A DNA stretch of 50,000 bases from Glandiceps talaboti (Eukaryota; Hemichordata; Enteropneusta; Spengelidae), in NCBI RefSeq assembly GCF_964340395.1, contig NC_135552.1:22162181-22212180 (forward strand), written 5' to 3'. The position numbers were made by a program, and so were the translations under genes. The notes beneath the pieces were generated by a model, which made no database searches, was not told where the DNA came from, and saw only the letters and a program-made list of their open reading frames with translations. Positions 10,901-19,702 of the stretch are shown here, piece by piece; position 1 is the stretch's first letter, and each line of letters opens with the position of its first letter.

Positions 10901-13900
10901 TTATCAACAATATTTGATGTGACTTGCCTTGTGCTGAAAACATGTCAACCTGCCTGTTAAGTGGTAACTATTATTATAACACCAAGGAAATGATCTAGTA
11001 CTGAACAACATTAACCTGGGGTATCAAGAAGGTTTTGAAACCAAGGCAATGTTTTTTTTTTGCTTAGAATGTCATATCTGCCAAATGTAGTTGTGATTGG
11101 CGATATCACATTATGAAATGATGTACATTTTAAACTTTGCTCACCTTTGGTGGAGTAGCTGGAAGTTTTTCTAACCAAGGCAATGCTTCATTTCCCTTAA
11201 GACATGTACCAGCAGATACATCACATTTGTACCCTGATGGACAGCAGTGAAGGCCATCACTACAGCAAACTGCACTAGGCAAAGGACAACAGCCATACTG
11301 TCCAGTTGATAACTTACAGCAGGTGTTACCATCTGGACAGAAGGAACCATCTGGACATGGAACCTCAGTCACAGTGTCTACCTGCAAAAGATAAATATTC
11401 AAGGCACAATCACTGTAGTGGTTATCTATGCACATGTGAATACCTTTTTGCAAATCGATGACATGATTCTAAAGAGTTATCAAAAATATTTGATGTGACT
11501 TGCCTTGTGCTGAAAACACATCAACCTGCCTGTTAAGTGGTAACTATTATTATAACACCAAGGAAATGAACTAGTTCTGAACAATATTAACCTTGGGTAT
11601 CAAGAAGGTTTTGAAACCAAGGCAATGTTTTTCTTTGCTTAGAATGTCATATCTGCCAAATGTACTTGTGATTGGTGATGTACATTTTAAATTTCGCTCA
11701 CCTTTGGCGGAGTAGCTGGAAGTTTCTCTAACCAAGGCACTGCTTCATTTCCCTTAAGACATGTACCAGCAGATACATCACATTTGTACCCTGATGGACA
11801 GCAGTGAAGGCCATCACTACAACAAACTGCACTAGGTAAAGGACAACAGCCATACTGTCCAGTTGATAACTTACAGCAGGTGTTACCATCTGGACAGAAG
11901 GAACCATCTGGACATGGAACCTCAGTCACAGTGTCTACCTGCAAAGATAAATATTCAAGGCACAATCACTGTAGTGGTTATCCATGCACATGTGAATACA
12001 TTTTTGCAAATATATGACATGTTGCCTTAAACAATTCTAAAGAGTTATCAACAATATTTGATGTGACTTGCCTTGTGCTGAAAACATGTCAACCTGCCTG
12101 TTAAGTGGTAACTATTATTATAACACCAAGGAAATGATCTAGTACTGAACAACATTAACCTGGGGTATCAAGAAGGTTTTGAAACCAAGGCAATGTTTTT
12201 TTTTTGCTTAGAATGTCATATCTGCCAAATGTAGTTGTGATTGGCGATATCACATTATGAAATGATGTACATTTTAAACTTTGCTCACCTTTGGTGGAGT
12301 AGCTGGAAGTTTTTCTAACCAAGGCAATGCTTCATTTCCCTTAAGACATGTACCAGCAGATACATCACATTTGTACCCTGATGGACAACAGTGAAGGCCA
12401 TCACTACAGCAAACTGCACTAGGCAAAGGACAACAGCCATACTGTCCAGTTGATAACTTACAGCAAGTGTTACCACTTGGACAGGAGGAACCATCTGGAC
12501 ACGTAACCTCAGTCACAATGTCTACCTGCAAAGATAAATATTCAAATCTTTCAGTTTGTTACACTAATAATCTATTTCATATGCGAGTTGTTAATTGCAA
12601 ATATTTCTCTAATTTGATATGCAAGGGAGTCTACATACCAAATCTTTCCCTTGTTGGTTGTTGAAGAAATTGTTTTGATTTTACTTTCATATGGAATATC
12701 TATCTTATTTTACAGATGTGACCTGCTACCTCTTCTGTACTTACTCACGACTGATAGCGTTCACTTTCATGATCTTTGTGCTATCAATTAAAATCCATTT
12801 ATGAAGACAACGATAGAATCTGTTTCTATCAGCTCATTAATTAACATAGCAAAGATTTCCAACAAGTGAGCTTATGCATGTATGTTGACAGCAGATATGA
12901 GTGGTGCATATACATATTTTGCAACCTATTCTTTGCGGCCGTGAAGTGATATGGAAAAGAATAATTGCACACAACAATGACAAGGCTTGATCATATGAGG
13001 ATGATGTGTTGTCACTGAACCAAGTTGGCATGAATCTAACAAATGATCATTAAAAATGCATTTGCAGACATGCAAGTTCAAAGCCTCTATCACAGAGATA
13101 TTTCAACTTACAGCAGCTGCTGTCTTTTTCACCATTGGTATTGCTGTGCCATCATTTTTGTTACATTGTGTGCGTATAAGATCACATTCAGAGCCAGATG
13201 GACAACAATGCTGTTCATCAGCACAACAAACAGCATCAGGGAATGGGCAGCAGCCATAGAAACCAGCTATTGTGTTACAACACGTGTTGCCATCAGGGCA
13301 TTTCTGCTGTTCCCCTGGGCATACAACATCATCAACAAAAGTGATGACATCATTACCAGAACTGATGATGTCACTCACTGATTTTGCCTGTGTCTTCTCA
13401 ACCCATGGGAAAGTGAGATCACCCTTGTTGCATTTGCTATGGGGCACATCACAAGTTGTTCCCTCTGGACAGCAATGGAGTTTATCAGTGCAACATACAG
13501 CCTTGAAATAAAATAAAACAGAAAGTTGTTACAACATAACATTTCTTCTACTGCAAAGTAAAAACACAGCAAATAGTCTGCAACATTTGTGGTTGATCTT
13601 TACATTTATAATTAGACAAGAGATGCATTTCATTGTAGAAGGAAATATTGTGCAAAAGCACCCTGGGAATATAAACCTTATGTTGTCTGAAAAGATAGCA
13701 TAGACTTCATCTGAACAGCTTTAAGACACGGGAGACTTATCTGGTATTATGATTCTGAAACTTAAAGACCACAATACTTAAAATATTTGCAAGGAAACAA
13801 TATGGTATCTTTACAACTATACATATCATAGTTGATTATCAGAAATCTCTTTTAACTAGCCTAAACTTATTGATAACCAGAACAGGAAGCTAACATAAAA

Positions 13901-16900
13901 AGTTTCATTCGAAACATCAAAGTCTATCGATATGATTAGTTTTATTATTTTTTATCATTTCAAATTTGATTCTACCTTGGGTAGTGGACAGCATCCGTAC
14001 AGCCCAGTTGATAAAATACAACATGTACTATCTTCTGGACACTTAGACTTTTGATCAGGACAGATATTATCTTGTAACACTTTCATGACTGCCTCTTCTT
14101 TCTCAAGCCATGGGAAACTGAGTTCTCCTTTCACACACTTCTTTGCTACTGCATCACATGTTGTTCCACTGGGACAGCAGAAGTTTTGATTCGGACAACA
14201 AACAGCCTAGAAAATATACATTTGAAGGGTGACATACATGTAATAGGCTTATAATATATTTAATTTATTACCTAATGTGAATACAATAAAATATATGACG
14301 TACAGAGGAATTGCTTCATAGACCAAATGAATTTACAAAAAGTTGGTCATTGGCCATATATGCCAAATAAGATACAAAATGTATACTGACATGAAAAATT
14401 CACCAGGGGTGTTCTAAGGTGCTTGCTACAATCAAGTGGCCATTCTGTCAAGATGGTTGCTAATACAGGTTTGATTGTAGTAAGGGTTAAAGGAATATCA
14501 AATTTTAGTAGGTCACAAGAAATTCCTACATGAAAATGGTGAGTCAAATTGACTTGAGGGCACCTTGTTATGTTAAGCATGCAACCTGGTGGGTCATTTC
14601 TAGCCATTATTTGACTCATAACTAATTGGGGAAAATTCAAATAACACTGACACTCACATTTGGTAGTGGACAACAGCCATATTGCCCTGTCAAAGTTTTA
14701 CAGCATGTGTTACCATCAGGACACTGGGATTTGTTGTCAGAACATTCTACTGCAGTTACTTTTGGTATAATAGCTCCTGCTGCACTAGTTTTTCGGACCC
14801 AGTCCATACTGAAATCCCCTTTGTTACATTTTCCTCCACTCACATCACAAGTTGTGCCACTTGGACAGCAATGGAGGTGATCACTACAGCAGACAGCCTG
14901 GCAAGATAATATGAAAACTATGCATTACCTACCATACATTTACAAGATATTGCAATTTCATACAGAATTGTTAACTTGTTCATTGGACTACAGTATACCT
15001 TACATTGCTGCCAATAGTAAACGTATGGAGCTCAGGCATTATACTAGCCCACAGAACAGAAAGATGTTACATATGTACACTCCTCATCAAAAAAGTCTCA
15101 GCAATAGATGAATCATATGATTTTTAACAAAATTCATTATTAAATGACATTTTTAATTACACTGTAGGTTGTCATTACAACCATTAATGGAAATGATGGT
15201 ACGATACAAGTCACAAGACAAACACCATACAAATAACAATACAACAAATATAAAAACAACAGTGGATGCCTCTGATGTAGGTTCACATGATGCATATTAT
15301 CAGTTTGTCTATAGCTGTGGAAGTTATAATGTAACAGTAACAGTCAGACTCCATTTATATAATGTGTAGCACTCAATCAGAAAACAGACTTAAGGGATCA
15401 AGGGCTCATTTGGTGTTTATACTTTGATAAGTTACTGATACTCATTACAGTGTATGTCTTTGAATGAAACTTGTCTCACTCCTGCTTACCACAAACAAGC
15501 AAATAGACTGTGATATTTCAAAGTTGGCAGAATGCAATGAATAGAATGTTTAAGTGGATCAAATAAGTCCATCTATTGGCAAAGTCTGACACTCTATAAG
15601 CTTTTATGATCAGGAATGCAGAATTCACCTTGTAGTTAAAAGTGAGTGAATGCAAGCATGTACACAATATCAAACTTACCTTTGGCAGTGGACAACATCC
15701 CCATTGTCCAGTTGTTAATTGACAACAGGTGTCACTATCAGGACACTGTGACTGGCCATCAGGACAAACAATTGCGTTGACAGATGTTGCCTCATGTTTC
15801 TGGACCCAGTCCATACTGAAATCTCCTTTGTTACATTTGCCTTCACTCACATCACAAGTTGTGCCACTTGGACAGCAATGGAGGTGATCACTACAGCAGA
15901 CAGCCTGTCAAGATAATATGAAAAATATGCATTACCTAGTCAGTACAATATAGTTCTTTTGGAATGGTTAATTGGAAACAAAAGCGACATTTCAATTCGT
16001 CTACTACAGATCTTGATCATGCAAGTGGGAGACGAATCGACATGTCGCATCTGTTTCCAATTTACCATTCCAAAGTAACTATATTGTACTGTCCCATTGA
16101 TTATTGGAACCATGAACAATATATTCTCCATTATGCATTACTTACCATACATTTACAAGATATTGAAATGTCATACAGTCTTATTAACTTTTTCATAGTA
16201 AAGACTACAGTACACCTTACATTGCTGCCAATAGTATCAGACATTACACTAGCTCCACAGAACAGGACAATGTTACATAGTATATGCATGCACACTCCTC
16301 ATCAAACAAATTGTAGAGATTCAAAGTTTAATACAGACAAACTTTTGACTAAACCACACATTACCAAGTTACTGCAATTCAAGCAAAACCAAAGGATACA
16401 TTGATCAATGTAAATAAAAGAAGTGAACTGTATGTTTTTTTTAACAAACTCCATTATTATACTTGGACTTTTTTATTACACTGTAGGTTGTCATCACAAT
16501 CATTAATCTAATCTGAATCTAATTTACTTATATAGCGCATTCCATATAACTATCACAATGCGCTTGACAAAGCACAGAAAAACGAGTACAAAACAGACTC
16601 AAGCGAAAGTCTTACTGAAGAAATAGGTCTTAAGACCTGATTTAAATGCCTGGAATGTAGCGACACTCTGCAGATACGATGGCAGAGCATTCCACAAGTG
16701 TGGGGCACAAATGGAGAATGCTCTGTCACCATAATAAGCAGTATTGCTGAGTGGTTGGTGTAAGTAAATTTTGTTCTGTGAGTTACTGCGTAAACCACGG
16801 CTGGAGCTACGACGGGTAAGTAACTGACTAAGATAGCCAGGTGTAAAATCATGGAAGTACTTAATGGGAACTATAGTATGATACAAGTGACAAGACAAAC

Positions 16901-19702
16901 ACCAGTGGGTTTGCTTGAATGAAGTAGGCCAAGGAAAGACTTCACACAAATACAAAATTTGGTAAAAATAACAATGTAACTGATACAAACACAGCAGTGG
17001 GTGCCACTGATGTAGGTTCACATGATGCACTTTGATCAGTTTGTTTATTTCTGTGGAAGTTATAATGTAACAGTAACAGATCGACAATAATGTGTAGTGT
17101 TCTATCAGTAAATCATTATGGGATCAAGGGCTCATTTGGTGTTTATACTTTGATAAGTTACTGATACTCATTACAGTGTATGTCTTTGAATGAAACTTGT
17201 CTCACTCCTGCTTACCACAAACAAGCAAACAGACTGTGATATTTCAAAGTTGGCAGAATGCAATGAATAGAATGTTTAAGTGGATCAAATAAGTCCATCT
17301 ATTGGAAAAGTCTGACACGCTATAATATTTTATGATGAGGAATGAAGTATGCATCTTGTAGTTAAAAGTGAGTGAATGCAAGTATGTACACAACCATTAA
17401 TATGAACTATAGTATGACACAAGTGACAAGACAAATATAAGTAATGTACACAATATCAAACTTACCTTTGGCAGTGGACAACATCCCCATTGTCCAGTTG
17501 TTAATTGACAACAGGTGTCACCATCAGGACACTGTGACTGACCATCAGGACAAAGAATTGAGTTGACAGATATTACCTCACGTTTCTGGACCCAGTCCAT
17601 ACTGAAATCTCCTTTGTTACATTTGCCTTCACTCACATCACAAGTTGTGCCACTTGGACAGCAATGGAGGTGATCACTACAGCAGACAGCCTGTCAAGAT
17701 AATATGAAAAATATGCATTACCTACCATACATTTACAAGATATTGAAATGTCATACAGTATCATTAACTTTTTCATTGGACTACAGTACACCTTACATTG
17801 CTGCCAATAGTATCAGACATTACACTAGCTCCACAGAACAGGACAATGTTACATCGTACATGTATATGCATGCACACTCCTTATCAAACAAATTGTAGAG
17901 ATTCATAGTTTAATACAGACAAACTTTTGTCTAAATGACACATTTCCAAGTTACTGCAATTCAAGCAACACCAAAGGATGCATTGATCAAGCTAAATAAA
18001 AGAAGTGAACTGTATGCTTTTTTTTGTTTTTTAAACTCCATTATTACACTGGGTCTTTTTTATTACACTGTCAGTTGTCATCACAACCATTAATGTGAAC
18101 TATGGTATGACACAAGTGACAAGACAAATATAAGTAATGTGATAATGTACACAATATCAAACTTACCTTTGGCAGTGGACAACATCCCCATTGTCCAGTT
18201 GTTAATTGACAACATGTGTCACCATCAGGACACTGTGACTGGCCATCAGGACAAAGAATTGAGTTGACAGATGTTGCCTCACGTTTCTGGACCCAGTCCA
18301 TACTGAAATCTCCTTTGTTACATTTGCCTGCACTCACATCACAAGTTGTGCCACTTGGACAGCAATGGAGGTGATCACTACAGCAGACAGCCTGTGCAAT
18401 CAACATACCATTATCATAAATATATCATTGTCATCATTATTATTCATATATTCAACGTAAGCCTTCATCGCTTATCATGTCCACCATGATGTACCTATGT
18501 ATACTGTATGTTACTTGAAAATCTTCTGCTTGTTTCTTAGATATTTCAAGTGTTTTCGGTTGCAAACCTGGTGTCTTTTTAACCACCTAGTGGTATACAA
18601 GCTTACAAAAAAGCTATTTCATAAAGTAGACATAAAGTTGTGGCTCTTGTAAAGTCACTTTTCTCACGTGCAATAGACCTTACCAAAACGTTACTATATA
18701 AAGTAGCCCTTATGCTGTGCTTATTTATGTGTATCAAACTCATTCTCACAGACTCTCATTAGTTGTGATTTTGCCAGGGTGTACATGCACTCTATACAAT
18801 GCATGTGTATATCCATATTAAATTATACAGGAGTGTTTACAACTTACAATAAACAGGGTTAAAATATAAACTTCTATGCTTTGTAGTCAGACTTAGCCAA
18901 GTGAATTGTTTAAGTTACATTTTTCTACTGATTTCCATTGGTCTAACAGACTGCCACCATATAAATACAACTGGTAGTCTATATATACAATGTTTAGTAG
19001 TGTATATGCTAGCTGCAATAATTGTAGCGTTTTGCTGTGATTTTGAGGGCTTTTTAGTCTGTTTTTGTGCCTTTTTATGTTCCGATGTTTAACCTGAATC
19101 AAACACTACAATTCGTGTAACACAAACGCAAATAGATGGAGGCAATTCAGATCTGAATGGCAAAGTTGGGCAGATTTTTCTGCAAAATTACGCCTTACCT
19201 GTCAAAAAATCAGACATTTCATAACGCCAGCAAGCTCCAAGAAGTGTTCAGAGGTACCCCAATTCCGTCAAAATCGGCAAATGTAGCAATGCATGCTGCA
19301 TTTTGAAACGGGCAGCACGCTGACATCTTGCTCACGTTTTCAACATGGTCTCGTCTATTTCAATTTGCGTTATAGGAATCGGAACGTAAAAAGGCACAAA
19401 AACAGCCGAAAACACCCTCAAAATCACAGCAAACGCTACAATTATTGCAGCTATGTATATGCATGCCCCTGACTACTGACACTGTTAATTCCATGCCCTG
19501 GATTAATAACATAACAATTACCAACCTTTGGAAGAGGACAACAGCCATATTTTCCTGAACTTAGCACACAGCATGTGTTTCCATCTGGACACTGGGATTG
19601 ACCATCAGGACAAAGGACTGACTGAACTTCACCAGGTGTGAAGTAAAGTGTGGATGCAGTGCACTGTGACACTACTAGCAAGGACAAAACTAACGAAATC
19701 AT
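4830..19702 (-). CDS. GRN: Progranulin gene, 17 coding exons, 16 granulin domains (whole-gene entry)
   Basis: The gene encodes a secreted, cysteine-rich precursor. In known progranulins the modules are cut out as granulins that act as growth factors and in lysosomes. Joining 17 exons gives 1,275 codons including the stop, so 1,274 residues. A signal peptide ([17 protein letters not shown]) is followed by 16 granulin domains with the canonical spacing C-x5-C-x5-CC-x8-CC-x6-CC-x5-CC-x4/5-C-x6-C. They are joined by linkers that usually carry PW(L/V/F)EK or DWVQK. Every exon length is a multiple of three and every intron is phase 0 with GT/AG borders. Domains 1-6, 13, 15 and 16 are split between two exons at PLPK|AVCC. 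Domains 7-12 and 14 are uninterrupted. Human progranulin has 7.5 modules, so this protein is about twice as long. Family identity is certain. The exact exon set is inferred, and UTR exons are not proven. Confidence 0.93.
5080..5745 (-). pseudogene. Tandem array of decayed granulin half-exon fragments with splice donors
   Basis: About seven to eight units of 89-99 bp lie inside the last intron. Each resembles the 3' end of exon 16 ([22 protein letters not shown]) plus its GTGAGT donor and about 30 bp of intron. Donor-side landmarks fall near 5181, 5271, 5370, 5466, 5562, 5661 and 5750, the last being the intact exon. Most copies have lost cysteines, gained stops (CSKPST then stop) or shifted frame. 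They cannot form granulin modules. Confidence 0.75.
5757..5984 (-). CDS. GRN: Progranulin exon 16: second half of granulin 15, first half of granulin 16
   Basis: 76 codons. Acceptor TTTTAG|GCA, donor CAG|GTGAGT. Reads [17 protein letters not shown], the linker [13 protein letters not shown], then CPDQSQC, NTCC and YGCCPLPQ. The 3' part of this exon with its donor is the source of the decayed array just downstream in the transcript. Confidence 0.9.
6707..7045 (-). CDS. GRN: Progranulin exon 15: complete granulin 14, first half of granulin 15
   Basis: 113 codons. A full granulin very close to exons 8 and 12 is followed by [11 protein letters not shown] and a new N half ([20 protein letters not shown]). 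Acceptor TTTGCAG|GTA, donor AAAG|GTAAGT. Its 5' intron flank resembles that of exon 8, so an exon of this kind was probably the source of the tandem series. Confidence 0.92.
7046..8539 (-). other. Progranulin intron 14
   Basis: AT-rich intron. It holds a probable retrotransposon 3' end at 7884-8030 and a TAGAGGGCGCC word at 8421-8434. No further granulin exon was found. Confidence 0.6.
7884..8030 (-). mobile_element. Probable non-LTR retrotransposon 3' end
   Basis: Read on the minus strand it ends GGCAATAAAGTTATTATTATT, a 3' tail form common in CR1/L2-like elements of invertebrates. No coding part is present, so the extent on the high side is a guess. Confidence 0.4.
8540..8677 (-). CDS. GRN: Progranulin exon 14: second half of granulin 13 and linker
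   Basis: 46 codons. Acceptor GTCACAG|GCT, donor CAA|GTGAGC. Reads [17 protein letters not shown] and then an 8-residue gap (SESKGTMK) before the last cysteine, where the other modules have six. The linker is [15 protein letters not shown], without the PWxEK word. If the donor were not used, translation would stop four codons later. Confidence 0.82.
8678..9376 (-). other. Progranulin intron 13
   Basis: Low-complexity intron with short repeats, including two copies of ATGACTATGCTCTTGAGG near 8907 and 8929 and a TA run near 8988-9008. No gene. Confidence 0.5.
9377..9487 (-). CDS. GRN: Progranulin exon 13: first half of granulin 13
   Basis: 37 codons. Acceptor TTCCACAG|AGT, donor AAAT|GTAAGT. 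Reads [15 protein letters not shown], then FTCC and FFGCC. The CC-to-CC spacing is nine residues instead of eight, so the module is divergent. There is no suitable initiation codon, so it is identified by splice sites and cysteines. Confidence 0.82.
9488..10003 (-). other. Progranulin intron 12
   Basis: AT-rich intron between the tandem single-exon modules and divergent domain 13. Nothing else is recognisable. Confidence 0.5.
10004..10240 (-). CDS. GRN: Progranulin exon 12: complete granulin 12
   Basis: 79 codons, a single-exon granulin of the [14 protein letters not shown] type, like exons 8 and 15. Acceptor TTTGCAG|GTA, donor AAAA|GTGAGT. It is the last of the five tandem single-exon modules in transcript order. 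Confidence 0.93.
10558..10794 (-). CDS. GRN: Progranulin exon 11: complete granulin 11
   Basis: 79 codons. Its protein sequence equals that of exon 9, 1,144 bp away. Acceptor TTTGCAG|GTA, donor AAG|GTGAGC. Confidence 0.93.
11145..11381 (-). CDS. GRN: Progranulin exon 10: complete granulin 10
   Basis: 79 codons, a single-exon granulin. Relative to exon 9 it has A for V in the NEALPWLEK linker. Acceptor TTTTGCAG|GTA, donor AAG|GTGAGC. It is the second member of the two-exon repeat block. Confidence 0.93.
11702..11938 (-). CDS. GRN: Progranulin exon 9: complete granulin 9
   Basis: 79 codons, a single-exon granulin beginning [15 protein letters not shown]. It encodes the same protein as exon 11, and the surrounding introns match too. 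Acceptor TTTGCAG|GTA, donor AAG|GTGAGC. Confidence 0.93.
12289..12525 (-). CDS. GRN: Progranulin exon 8: complete granulin 8
   Basis: 79 codons in one exon. It carries a full 12-cysteine granulin ([14 protein letters not shown], then [12 protein letters not shown], then a [12 protein letters not shown] linker). Acceptor TTTGCAG|GTA, donor AAG|GTGAGC. Its first part matches exons 12 and 15 while its later part matches exon 10, so it looks like a mosaic of two copies. Confidence 0.93.
12526..13111 (-). other. Progranulin intron 7
   Basis: AT-rich intron with no matches to the other introns that I can see and no gene. Confidence 0.5.
13112..13501 (-). CDS. GRN: Progranulin exon 7: second half of granulin 6 plus complete granulin 7
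   Basis: 130 codons, the longest exon. It holds the C half of domain 6 ([17 protein letters not shown]), a long linker ([14 protein letters not shown] with more acidic residues after it), and a whole granulin in which the usual mid-domain intron is absent ([19 protein letters not shown]). It ends in a short VKKTAAA linker at donor GCT|GTAAGT. The acceptor is TTTCAAG|GCT. Confidence 0.9.
13502..13975 (-). other. Progranulin intron 6
   Basis: AT-rich intron, nothing recognisable. Confidence 0.5.
13976..14206 (-). CDS. GRN: Progranulin exon 6: second half of granulin 5, first half of granulin 6
   Basis: 77 codons with no internal start, read as an internal exon from its splice sites: acceptor TTTTCTAG|GCT, donor CCCAAG|GTAGAA. 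The C half reads [17 protein letters not shown] and the linker has [10 protein letters not shown]. The N half reads [16 protein letters not shown]. All expected cysteines are present. Confidence 0.9.
14207..14657 (-). other. Progranulin intron 5
   Basis: AT-rich intron, nothing recognisable. Confidence 0.5.
14658..14897 (-). CDS. GRN: Progranulin exon 5: second half of granulin 4, first half of granulin 5
   Basis: 80 codons. It follows the exon 2-4 pattern ([17 protein letters not shown]) but has a longer linker, [15 protein letters not shown], and ends PLPN at donor AAAT|GTGAGT. The acceptor is TTGCCAG|GCT. It is a more distant paralogue of exons 2-4, so an older duplication. Confidence 0.92.
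14898..15679 (-). other. Progranulin intron 4, partly duplicated
   Basis: 14905-15110 resembles sequence at 16127-16300 and 17700-17890 behind exons 4 and 3. 15366-15660 repeats at 17096-17390. The intron was therefore copied with its exon. Confidence 0.7.
15680..15904 (-). CDS. GRN: Progranulin exon 4: second half of granulin 3, first half of granulin 4
   Basis: 75 codons. It is a tandem copy of exons 2 and 3 with small changes ([10 protein letters not shown] in the linker, CPDSDTCC in the N half). Acceptor TTGACAG|GCT, donor AAAG|GTAAGT. About 290 bp of the intron on its low-coordinate side (15366-15660) reappears at 17096-17390 beside exon 3, which marks the duplicated segment. Confidence 0.92.
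15938..16131. mobile_element. Foldback insertion (MITE-like) in intron 3
   Basis: 194 bp flanked by TATGCATTACCT (15926-15937) and TATGCATTACTT (16132-16143), which looks like a target duplication. 15941-16091 is a near-complete palindrome with arms starting CAGTACAATATAGTT. The paralogous intron at 17700-17730 has one uninterrupted copy of the target. Confidence 0.75.
16508..16860 (-). mobile_element. 5'-truncated CR1/L2-like non-LTR retrotransposon
   Basis: On the minus strand it encodes the C-terminal end of a reverse-transcriptase polyprotein: [14 protein letters not shown], then [17 protein letters not shown], then [10 protein letters not shown]. The stop is at 16599-16601, followed by a short 3' UTR with GCGCTATATAAG. 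TTAAT flanks both sides (16503-16507 and 16861-16865). The paralogous introns carry the unfilled site. Confidence 0.88.
17466..17690 (-). CDS. GRN: Progranulin exon 3: second half of granulin 2, first half of granulin 3
   Basis: 75 codons, same length and layout as exon 2. It differs from exon 2 by few residues (SEGKC for [13 protein letters not shown] for REATSVNS). Acceptor TTGACAG|GCT, donor AAAG|GTAAGT. The duplicated unit includes the flanking introns. Confidence 0.92.
17691..18166 (-). other. Progranulin intron 2
   Basis: Closest to the ancestral form of the duplicated intron, without either insertion. It holds both empty sites. Confidence 0.65.
18167..18391 (-). CDS. GRN: Progranulin exon 2: second half of granulin 1, first half of granulin 2
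   Basis: 75 codons. Acceptor GCACAG|GCT, donor AAAG|GTAAGT. It opens with [17 protein letters not shown], passes a linker containing [14 protein letters not shown], then starts the next module with CPDGQSQC. It is nearly identical to exons 3 and 4, which are tandem copies of it. Confidence 0.92.
18392..19525 (-). other. Progranulin intron 1 (between coding exons 1 and 2)
   Basis: AT-rich intron. Positions 19012-19451 are a TA-flanked foldback element. No exon was found in the rest. Confidence 0.6.
19012..19451. mobile_element. Tc1/mariner-type foldback MITE
   Basis: 440 bp flanked by TA on both sides. The terminal inverted repeats are about 75 bp and start GCTGCAATAATTGTAGCG. The arms at 19012-19086 and 19377-19451 pair with few mismatches, and weaker pairing continues inward. 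No transposase is encoded. TA duplication points to the Tc1/mariner superfamily. Confidence 0.8.
19526..19702 (-). CDS. GRN: Progranulin exon 1 (coding): signal peptide and first half of granulin 1
   Basis: 59 codons. The ATG lies directly behind a strong acceptor (polypyrimidine tract then CAG at 19703-19705), so at least one untranslated exon must lie further upstream. Residues 1-17 form a hydrophobic secretion signal with a likely cut after CTAS. The six N-half cysteines follow as [12 protein letters not shown] and YGCC, ending in PLPK. The donor is AAG|GTTGGT. Confidence 0.9.

Larger units (their letters stand above)
10250..12465. repeat. Two near-identical 1,144-bp blocks carrying two exons each
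   Basis: The segment around exons 11-10 and that around exons 9-8 match at an offset of 1,144 bp through exons and introns. The match includes the long intronic stretch running from 10801 and from 11945. Exon starts alternate by 587 and 557/554 bp, so the repeat is a dimer. Identity breaks inside exon 8. Confidence 0.9.
15905..17465 (-). other. Progranulin intron 3, enlarged by insertions
   Basis: It contains the foldback element and the retrotransposon fragment, and otherwise matches the intron 2 and intron 4 copies. This accounts for its 1.56-kb length against 0.48 kb for intron 2. Confidence 0.75.

Noticed and set aside
18901-19548. Two similar cysteine-rich frames on opposite strands
   Set aside because: Both are translations of the inverted arms of the TA-flanked MITE.
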